Positions 57,419-64,000 of a stretch of 64,000 bases of DNA are shown piece by piece (the stretch's first letter is position 1; each line of letters opens with the position of its first letter). Made by a program: the position numbers and the translations under genes. The stretch lies in contig NZ_CP077369.1 of assembly GCF_019048525.1 (NCBI RefSeq), positions 1,054,001-1,118,000 on the forward strand, in the 5' to 3' direction. A model generated the notes under the pieces. It worked only from the letters and a program-made list of their open reading frames with translations, had not been told where the DNA came from and made no database searches. The stretch comes from Acinetobacter lwoffii. Lineage in GTDB: Bacteria; Pseudomonadota; Gammaproteobacteria; Pseudomonadales; Moraxellaceae.

Positions 57419-58783
57419 ATGTTCGCAATTCTTGCTGCTATTGGAGTCATGTTCGGACTCTCGTTGGCACGTGTACCTGTGGTTTTTGCCCTGGTCATTG
57501 GTGCTGTTACAGGTGGTTTATTGGCAGGTCTAGGCCTGCAGGGAACCTTGGACGCGTTTAACAATGGCTTGGGTGGTGGTGCTAAAATTGCCTTGGCTTA
57601 TGGTATTTTAGGTGCATTTGCTTTGGCTCTGGCACGTTCGGGTTTACCGGATTTGCTAGCCTATAAAATGATCAGTACCTTAAAAGGTGAGGCCGATTTT
57701 AAAGCGCAAAACCGGGTGAAATATCTGATCTTTTTCACAGTCGCCATTGCTGCCGTGTTCTCGCAGAACGTTATTCCCGTGCATATTGCCTTTATTCCGG
57801 TACTGATTCCGCCACTATTGGCTGTATTTAACCACTTAAAGCTCGACCGTCGTGTGATTGCCTGTTTGCTGACCTTTGGTCTGGTAGGCACCTATATGCT
57901 GATTCCGGTCGGTTTTGGTGCCATCTTCCTGAATGACATTCTGGGTCATAACATCAATACCTTTGGTAAACCATACGGATTTGAAATTAGCTATGACCAG
58001 ATTCCATCTGCGATGGCAATTCCAGTATTCGGGATGTTTGTAGGCTTATTGGTGGCGATCTTTATTAGCTATCGCAAACCACGTCAATATCAAGATATTC
58101 ATGTCCAGGAACAGCAAAGTATTTCTGCTGAATTGGGTGTGGCTGAGCAGGTTAAACCGCAGATTGCCAAATTTACCATCTGGATGGCAGGTCTTGCAGT
58201 TATTGCCACATTGGCGGTACAGCTTTATTCAGATTCGATGATTCTGGCCGGTCTGGTCGGTGTCGCGATCCTGAGTTGTGCCGGCATTTTCAAATGGAAA
58301 GAAGCCGATGATGTGATCATTACTGGTATGCGCATGATGGCGCTGGTTGGCTTTATCATGATTGCAGCACAAGGCTTTGCCGCGGTGATTGAAGCGACTA
58401 ATCAGGTACCAACCTTGGTTGAAGCATCAGTGAACTGGATTGGTGATAGTCAGGCACTGGCCGCATTTCTGATGCTGTTGATTGGTTTGCTAATTACCCT
58501 AGGCATTGGTTCGTCTTTCTCAACCATTCCCATTCTAGCGATTATTTATGTACCGCTGTGTATCCAGTTCGGTTTTAGCCCTGCGGCGACCATTGCGATT
58601 ATCGGAACTGCAGCAGCTTTGGGTGATGCCGGTTCTCCAGCTTCGGATTCAACTTTAGGCCCAACTTCTGGTCTGAATATGGATGGTCAGCATGATCATA
58701 TGAAGGATAGTGTGATTCCAACCTTCATTCACTTTAATATTCCGTTAATGATTTTTGGCTGGATTGCAGCCATGGTTCTGTAA
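57419..58783 (+). CDS. Na+/H+ antiporter family protein, YuiF-like
   Basis: A 454-residue membrane protein with about twelve helices. The N-terminal piece LSLARVPVVFALVIGAVTGG and the late motif GDAGSPASDSTLGPTSGLNM are typical of the NhaC/YuiF-like antiporter group (PF13726, PF03553). The exchanged ion or organic solute is not determined. The frame extends up to a GTG at 57356; the ATG at 57419 fits the family start, although neither has a good binding site. Confidence 0.8.
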   Translation: MFAILAAIGVMFGLSLARVPVVFALVIGAVTGGLLAGLGLQGTLDAFNNGLGGGAKIALAYGILGAFALALARSGLPDLLAYKMISTLKGEADFKAQNRVKYLIFFTVAIAAVFSQNVIPVHIAFIPVLIPPLLAVFNHLKLDRRVIACLLTFGLVGTYMLIPVGFGAIFLNDILGHNINTFGKPYGFEISYDQIPSAMAIPVFGMFVGLLVAIFISYRKPRQYQDIHVQEQQSISAELGVAEQVKPQIAKFTIWMAGLAVIATLAVQLYSDSMILAGLVGVAILSCAGIFKWKEADDVIITGMRMMALVGFIMIAAQGFAAVIEATNQVPTLVEASVNWIGDSQALAAFLMLLIGLLITLGIGSSFSTIPILAIIYVPLCIQFGFSPAATIAIIGTAAALGDAGSPASDSTLGPTSGLNMDGQHDHMKDSVIPTFIHFNIPLMIFGWIAAMVL

Positions 58784-59114
58784 GTCAATTTCAATCTGCT
58801 CTGATATCTATTGGAGCAGATTCATCTGGATTTAAAATAAATAATAAGATGTATTTAAAATATATGTTTAAATAAAAATTAATATAAACCTGATTATTTT
58901 ACTCTGAATAAAGCCATATTTATCTGATTAATATACTTGGTATTTAAAACCAACCAATTCAGTAAATTTAAAATAAATAACTTTTTAAATCAATATTTTA
59001 AATAATAATTTAAAATTAGTTTTATAATCCTTATTGCATATTATTTTCCCTCGTGTTTATTATTAATTAAGATTTATTTTCTTAATAATTATTCTTCCTG
59101 TGGGGTATTTTAAA
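58784..59114. promoter_or_regulatory. very AT-rich region upstream of ompW
   Basis: About 330 bases of extremely AT-rich DNA with many short A/T tracts and no reading frame. It must carry the ompW promoter and is the kind of DNA bound by H-NS. No single -10/-35 pair stands out. Regulation by H-NS is inference. Confidence 0.4.
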
Positions 59115-59705
59115 ATGTTAAAGCAAGCTGCTCTAATTGCATTAATGGGTCTTTCTGCATCTGCGATGGCAGGTCAATGGCAGGTGAAAGTTGGTGCCAG
59201 TTCTTTAGCACCATCAAGTGACACTGAAATTGCACCAGGTTTAGTCGTAGAAGCGGATCAAGAATATGGTTTTACGCCATCGGTTGAATACTTTTTTAAT
59301 GACAATATCTCTGCAGAACTTTTATTAGCTACGCCATTTAATCACGACATTTCTGCTCAGGGTCTAGGGAAAATTGCCAAGATTAAGCATCTTCCACCCA
59401 CAATTACCGCTAAATATAACTTTAAAAATGCAACACGTTTTACGCCATATATTGGTGTAGGTGGCACAGCTTTTATTGCTTGGGATGAAGAAGGTCTGGC
59501 TAAAGATGTGAAAGAGGAATTTGGTTTGGCAGGTCAGGTTGGCTTTAATTATCAGCCAGCCGATGCCAAAAACTGGGGAGTATTTGCTGACGTGCGCTAT
59601 GCAGATTTGAGTCCTGAAGTGACTTTAGATGATGCTGATAATACTAAATTCGACTTGAATATTGATCCTTGGGTTTACACGATCGGTTATAGCTACAAGT
59701 TCTAA
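59115..59705 (+). CDS. ompW: OmpW-family outer-membrane protein
   Basis: A 196-residue eight-stranded barrel protein. It has a signal peptide ending SAMA (residue 19) and a mature start GQWQVKVGASSLAP. Family segments include YFFNDNISAELLLATPF and FTPYIGVGGTAFI, and it ends in an aromatic residue (SYKF) as barrels require. OmpW is thought to pass small hydrophobic compounds. The frame extends to a GTG at 59100; the ATG at 59115 with GTGGGG upstream is chosen. A terminator follows. Confidence 0.92.
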   Translation: MLKQAALIALMGLSASAMAGQWQVKVGASSLAPSSDTEIAPGLVVEADQEYGFTPSVEYFFNDNISAELLLATPFNHDISAQGLGKIAKIKHLPPTITAKYNFKNATRFTPYIGVGGTAFIAWDEEGLAKDVKEEFGLAGQVGFNYQPADAKNWGVFADVRYADLSPEVTLDDADNTKFDLNIDPWVYTIGYSYKF

Positions 59706-59725
59706 ATTCTAGTCTTGCTTAATAA

Positions 59726-59757
59726 AAAAGCCTCATCTTGAATGAGGCCTTTTTTTT
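59726..59757 (+). terminator. intrinsic terminator of ompW
   Basis: Stem GCCTCAT / ATGAGGC around CTTGA, followed by eight T residues. Confidence 0.88.
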
Positions 59758-59881
59758 CAAAATAACAACGATTTATAACTTATTGAAATTGAGCAGATTG
59801 GCAATGTTCAACTATATTAAAACGAATAAAGTAAATATTAATTGAATACGACCTAATAATTGAATAATAAGGAAGATCAGC

Positions 59882-60226
59882 ATGAAGTTTTTAAGCCAAG
59901 GTATTGTGATCTTCTTCAGCCTGCTGGCAGGGTCTGCCTATGCGGCAAGTTTTGATTGTCAGAAAGCTGAAACCGTGACAGAGAAAGAGATTTGTGAACA
60001 TCGTCTGCTCAATGATGCCGATGTCAAGATGAGCACCAGCTATCATATTTTGCGCCGTATGGTGCCTATGGGAACCCGCTCGGTGATCCAGCGCGATCAG
60101 GTGAAATGGCTACAGTTTCGTGACCGCTGTCAGGAATCTGTGTCTTGTCTGAGTCAGGTTTATAATATGCGCCAGCAGCAAATAGACCTGCAATTTCAAC
60201 GTATTTATAAGCTTGGGCCTTATTAG
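59882..60226 (+). CDS. exported LprI-like protein (DUF1311)
   Basis: A 114-residue protein with a signal peptide (cleavage near AYAA, residue 22) and four cysteines in the DUF1311/LprI pattern: FDCQKAETVTEKEICEHRLL and FRDRCQESVSCLSQVY. Relatives include lysozyme inhibitors; this activity is not shown here. AAGGAAG precedes the ATG. It forms its own short unit between ompW and htpG. Confidence 0.78.
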   Translation: MKFLSQGIVIFFSLLAGSAYAASFDCQKAETVTEKEICEHRLLNDADVKMSTSYHILRRMVPMGTRSVIQRDQVKWLQFRDRCQESVSCLSQVYNMRQQQIDLQFQRIYKLGPY

Positions 60227-60389
60227 GACTTAAACCTAAGCCTTTACAAATCCAAGTCATTTTAGATCAAGAGATCCTTTATAAAATATCTTGAGAAAAA
60301 ATATACAACTGGCTATTGAAAATTTAGTAACTCACTCCATTCATATAGGCAACAGTATTGACCTGTATTTAAAATAAAAGGAGTGATTA

Positions 60390-62309
60390 ATGAGCGAGTC
60401 TAGCGCACAAAAACATAGTTTCCAGGCTGAAGTGGCTCAGTTACTACATCTCGTGACCCATTCGCTTTATTCAAACCCTGAAATTTTCCTGCGCGAATTG
60501 ATCTCGAATGCCTCAGATGCATGCGACAAATTACGTTTTGAAGGGATTAACCATCCTGAATTTTATGAAAATGATCCTGATCTGCGCGTTCGTGTCAGTC
60601 TGGATGCAGACAATAAAACCATTACCATTTCAGACAACGGGATTGGCTTAAGCGAGCAGGAAGCTATTGATAATTTAGGGACTATTGCCAAATCAGGCAC
60701 CAAAGACTTTATGTCCAAACTGACCGGCGATCAAAAAGCCGATGCTCAATTGATTGGCCAGTTTGGTGTCGGTTTCTATTCCGGCTTTATTGTGGCTGAC
60801 AAGATTACGGTAGAATCGCGTCGTGCCGGCACAGATGTCTCTGAAGGCGTACGCTGGATCAGTGGAGGAACCGGTGAGTTCGAAGTTGAACAGATCACGA
60901 AACAAGGACGTGGTACTGATATTATTCTGCATCTGCGTGACGATGCGCTGGATTATCTGCAAAGCTATAAAGTGAAGCAGATTATCAATAAATATTCAGA
61001 CCACATCAGCCTGCCAATCCAGATGCAAAAAGAAGTCTGGCAGGAAGAAGAAGCGGCTGAAGGCGAAACCTCTAAAGGCGGCCAGTATGTCAAAACTGAT
61101 GAGTGGGAAGTCATTAACTCGGCCAGCGCATTATGGACTCGTAACAAGTCTGAAATCACTGAAGAGCAGTATGTCGAGTTCTACAAGAACTTGAGCCATG
61201 ATTTCGCAGCGCCATTGGCCTGGGCGCATAACCGGGTTGAAGGCAGCACTGAATATACCCAGTTATTATATATTCCAAGTAAAGCGCCACATGATATTTT
61301 CACCCGTGAATCCAAAGCGGGTATCAAACTGTATGTGAAACGTGTGTTCATTATGGATGATGCGGATAACCTGATTCCAAACTACCTGCGCTTTGTGCAA
61401 GGTGTGGTGGACAGTGCCGATCTGCCATTGAACGTGAGCCGTGAATTACTGCAAGAAAGCCGTGATGTAAAAACCATCCGTGAAGGCAATACCCGCCGTA
61501 TCCTGACCATTTTGGATAATCTGGCTAAATCTGAAGATGAAAAAGATCAGGCAAATTTCAAGACCTTCTATCAGGAATTTGCTTCAGTATTGAAAGAAGG
61601 TCTGGGCGAAGATTTCAGTAACCGTGAACGTATCTTAAAACTGCTGCGTTATGCGACGTCGACCAATGATGAAGTCAGCACATCATTGGCAGACTATAAA
61701 GCACGTATGAAAGATGGGCAGAAAGCCATTTATTATGTGACTGCAGATAGTCTGAATGCTGCGAAAAATTCACCACAACTGGAACTGTTCAAGAAAAAAG
61801 GCATTGAAGTTCTGTTGATGACCGAACGCGTGGATGAATGGGCGATGAACTTCGTGAATGAGTTCGATGGTACGCCTTTGCAAAACGTGTCTAAGGGTGC
61901 GGTTGACTTAGGTGACCTTCAGGATGCAGAAGAGAAGAAAGCCCTTGAAGAAGCCGCAGCCCAGTTTAAACCGGTGGTGGATAAGTTGACGGATTCATTA
62001 AAAGACAAGACCAAAGAAGTGCGGGTGACGACGCGTCTGGTCGATTCTCCGGCTTGTCTGGTGACTGGCGAAGGTGAATTGTCTCCACAGCTGATTCGTA
62101 TGCTGAAAGATGCGGGTCAACCTGTGCCAGATATCAAGCCGATTCTGGAAATTAACCCGGGACATCCGTTGGTGAAAAAACTGGATGGCTCAGCGCAGTT
62201 TGATGATCTGGCCAATGTGATCTTCGACCAAGCGGTGATTGCAGAAGGTGGATTACCAGAAAATCCTGCTGAATATGTCAAGCGAATTAATAGCTTGTTG
62301 CTTGCTTAA
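60390..62309 (+). CDS. htpG: chaperone protein HtpG (Hsp90)
   Basis: A 639-residue Hsp90. The ATPase domain has [22 protein letters not shown] and [17 protein letters not shown]; the middle domain has the catalytic arginine in [12 protein letters not shown]; the C-terminal dimer domain is complete. A small charged insert ([13 protein letters not shown]) makes it slightly longer than E. coli HtpG. AAAGGAG precedes the ATG. No heat-shock promoter was identified. Confidence 0.97.
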   Translation: MSESSAQKHSFQAEVAQLLHLVTHSLYSNPEIFLRELISNASDACDKLRFEGINHPEFYENDPDLRVRVSLDADNKTITISDNGIGLSEQEAIDNLGTIAKSGTKDFMSKLTGDQKADAQLIGQFGVGFYSGFIVADKITVESRRAGTDVSEGVRWISGGTGEFEVEQITKQGRGTDIILHLRDDALDYLQSYKVKQIINKYSDHISLPIQMQKEVWQEEEAAEGETSKGGQYVKTDEWEVINSASALWTRNKSEITEEQYVEFYKNLSHDFAAPLAWAHNRVEGSTEYTQLLYIPSKAPHDIFTRESKAGIKLYVKRVFIMDDADNLIPNYLRFVQGVVDSADLPLNVSRELLQESRDVKTIREGNTRRILTILDNLAKSEDEKDQANFKTFYQEFASVLKEGLGEDFSNRERILKLLRYATSTNDEVSTSLADYKARMKDGQKAIYYVTADSLNAAKNSPQLELFKKKGIEVLLMTERVDEWAMNFVNEFDGTPLQNVSKGAVDLGDLQDAEEKKALEEAAAQFKPVVDKLTDSLKDKTKEVRVTTRLVDSPACLVTGEGELSPQLIRMLKDAGQPVPDIKPILEINPGHPLVKKLDGSAQFDDLANVIFDQAVIAEGGLPENPAEYVKRINSLLLA

Positions 62310-62330
62310 CTGCTGATGTGTTGAATGAGA

Positions 62331-62356
62331 AAATCCCTCTTCGGAGGGATTTTTTA
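62331..62356 (+). terminator. intrinsic terminator of htpG
   Basis: Stem AAATCCCTC / GAGGGATTT with a TTCG loop and T residues. Confidence 0.88.
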
Positions 62357-62503
62357 TGCCTGCTTCATTTTTCATTTCTAGAAATGATCTGGAAAAACGA
62401 TAGAGAGAATAAAAAAATCCCTGCGGATTTTAAATCTGAATTTTAAATTAATACTGGTTTTTTGATTTATAATTACGATCATTAAGTAAGGAGAGAGAAT
62501 GTT

Positions 62504-62767
62504 ATGAAATCTAAGCTGATGATCAGTATGGGCGCTGTAATCCTGATGTCGATGAGCCAAGTTAGTCTAGCGGCACCTGCTGCAGAAAAAATGGTACGCA
62601 CAGATCGAATCAGTTTTTATAAAGTTGCGAAAGTAGAGGCAGCAAAACTACAACGTGTGCAACATAGCGATCGTATTCGCTTCAATATGCCAGTGATGGA
62701 GCAACCTTCATTACAGCAAAAACGAGTGCTACGCAGTGATCGTATTATCCTGAATAAAACCAGCTAA
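62504..62767 (+). CDS. small exported protein with three DRI repeats
   Basis: An 87-residue protein with a signal peptide (cleavage near SLAA, residue 23). The mature part has three short imperfect repeats: VRTDRISFYK, QHSDRIRFNM and LRSDRIILNK, about 27-30 residues apart. I do not recognise a family. A strong AAGGAGAG and a downstream hairpin support a real gene. The function is unknown; a periplasmic location is inferred. Confidence 0.68.
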   Translation: MKSKLMISMGAVILMSMSQVSLAAPAAEKMVRTDRISFYKVAKVEAAKLQRVQHSDRIRFNMPVMEQPSLQQKRVLRSDRIILNKTS

Positions 62768-62802
62768 TACTTACCGCGCTGATTGCCTCAGTAATATTGA
62801 AA

Positions 62803-62828
62803 AAAGCCCATGAATGATGGGCTTTTAT
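62803..62828. terminator. bidirectional terminator
   Basis: Stem AAAGCCCA / TGGGCTTT between the convergent DRI-repeat and outer-membrane protein genes. Confidence 0.78.
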
Positions 62829-62848
62829 ATTTTCTACCATCATTCAGT

Positions 62849-63958
62849 TTAAAATAACGCTTCTAAACGTACCAAAGCCCCAACATAGTGATCACGATCC
62901 TCGCGATGATCATTCAAATAGTTCAGGTCAGTCTGGACAAAAAACCATTCACGTAAAAAAGGTTGTCTCCAGGACACATAAGGGCCCCAGCGATTAAGAC
63001 GCAGATCCTTGTCATTCAGATAACCACCGGTATAAATGCCGTAACTGAAACGGTTGTCCTGAAAAAACTGATGTTGCCTAAAGGTGTAGTTGTCCCAAGT
63101 GAGATCATCGTCTTGATCATCGGCATAAGTCAGACTGAGCTGATTAGAGAAAAAGGCCTGATTGGGACGGGCATGAATCAGTTCCAGGTTGGTCCGTAAA
63201 TAGTTTTCGCTTTGAATACCATAGCGATAAATCTGTTCGGCATGAAAAGAGTAGTCATTTTCTAGTGTCCAATCTTTACTGGCTTTGACACGCAGGTAAA
63301 TATCATCTCCAGAACGTAAGCCCAGATCCAGATCGGTTTCAAAAGGAATACGATCTGACCATTCAGACCAACGTAAGGCAAAAGAGCTGTTATCTTCACG
63401 GGCACGTTTAGTATCCAGACGCTTATTTCCGGAAGTGGCAGGATTTTCATTGGTAATCGCGACATTGCTGTCTAATTCATTGTCCAGACTGTCATCACCA
63501 AACACCACACTCAGCTTTTGTTCCAAGGTCGGAAGCTTGATCTTGCCGCGGATTCGGGGCTTAATCTCATAGCCTTCATATTCATCCCAGCGATTATCTA
63601 GAATGATCCGTAATGTAGCTGCAGCTGGCTGATCCGGATCGCTTTCACCAAACCAGTTATCAATTTTATGCGCAGTACGATCGGCCCATTCGCGGATGCC
63701 TTTCTGCTTTTGATCCGCCCATGAATAATTTTCTGTCTCTAGCGTGGATGGAACAATGGCGACATTTGATTGCTCCGGCAGAACCGTGGGTGTTGCATCG
63801 ATCAAACGTGGAATCTGATCCAGCAAGCCTGATCGGCTTGGCTCTATATTCGTTGGACTGACAGGAGCAGTTGTGACTGAATTGGCCCAAGACATGCTAC
63901 CACTCATTCCTAAGCCCAGAGAGAGCAGTAAAATTTGAGTAACCCTGTTTATTTGCAT
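62849..63958 (-). CDS. probable outer-membrane beta-barrel protein of unknown function
   Basis: A 369-residue protein with a signal peptide (cleavage near SWAN, residue 26). A low-complexity stretch follows, then a region with DRTAHKIDNWFGESDPDQP. The last two thirds hold alternating polar/hydrophobic strands typical of barrels (FETDLDLGLRSGDDIYLRVK, FFVQTDLNYLND), ending in an aromatic residue (LEALF). I do not recognise the family by name. The binding site before the ATG is weak. Upstream, 63959-64000 holds nothing further. Confidence 0.68.
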   Translation of the reverse strand: MQINRVTQILLLSLGLGMSGSMSWANSVTTAPVSPTNIEPSRSGLLDQIPRLIDATPTVLPEQSNVAIVPSTLETENYSWADQKQKGIREWADRTAHKIDNWFGESDPDQPAAATLRIILDNRWDEYEGYEIKPRIRGKIKLPTLEQKLSVVFGDDSLDNELDSNVAITNENPATSGNKRLDTKRAREDNSSFALRWSEWSDRIPFETDLDLGLRSGDDIYLRVKASKDWTLENDYSFHAEQIYRYGIQSENYLRTNLELIHARPNQAFFSNQLSLTYADDQDDDLTWDNYTFRQHQFFQDNRFSYGIYTGGYLNDKDLRLNRWGPYVSWRQPFLREWFFVQTDLNYLNDHREDRDHYVGALVRLEALF

Positions 63959-64000
63959 GAGATATTTGTTGCTCTTGTATTCTTATATTCAGCTGTAGTT

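Overview
The window reads as chromosomal DNA of an Acinetobacter species (Moraxellaceae, Gammaproteobacteria). The basis is gene order and protein features: tRNA-Thr/Tyr/Gly/Thr-tuf-tRNA-Trp-secE-nusG-rplKAJL-rpoBC, a 1362-residue RpoB, a TTG-started RpoC, argH divergent from algZR-hemCDXY, and his genes spread among unrelated genes. Most of it is core genome. No transposase, integrase, rRNA or CRISPR array was seen. The species cannot be fixed by eye.

Layout. 1-8.6 kb: hisB, hisH, hisA and hisF on the minus strand, split up by a DUF805 protein, an RNase D-like exonuclease and an EamA transporter; thrB and two membrane-protein genes run the other way. 8.8-13.5 kb: two tRNA-Phe genes, a tandem pair of related secreted proteins of unknown function, a coiled-coil membrane protein, tehB and an Ala-rich exported protein. 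13.65-15.6 kb: an AT-rich two-gene module (unknown protein plus HTH-ImmA/IrrE metallopeptidase), the clearest accessory insertion. 15.6-25 kb: fadBA, a PH-domain membrane protein, a single-ring Clp-type ATPase, uvrC, an acyl-CoA thioesterase and pgsA. 25.3-33.3 kb: yggX-argH facing algZ-algR-hemC-hemD-hemX-hemY-thioesterase. 33.4-40.9 kb: an H-NS-like protein, gspN-gspC-gspD of the type II secretion system, an FHA protein, gph and trpE. 40.9-55.2 kb: the translation/transcription superoperon. 55.4-64 kb: envelope genes (glycine-zipper lipoprotein, OmpW, LprI-like protein, a possible beta-barrel), an alpha/beta hydrolase, an antiporter and htpG.

How the genes work together. HisB, HisH/HisF and HisA supply successive middle steps of histidine synthesis. 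FadB and FadA form the beta-oxidation complex. HemC and HemD make uroporphyrinogen III, with HemX and HemY as membrane partners. GspN, GspC and GspD belong to one secretion machine. The ribosomal and RNA polymerase genes are separated by hairpins that probably set the ratio of the two products.

No fully convincing new system was found. The best candidates for follow-up are the HTH-ImmA/IrrE two-gene module, the tandem secreted proteins with a TonB-box-like segment, the DUF805 protein ending in a pilin-like helix, the palindromic element between rpoB and rpoC, and a structured RNA candidate near the left end. Several start codons were set downstream of the longest reading frame on the basis of ribosome binding sites and family starts; these choices are stated per gene.
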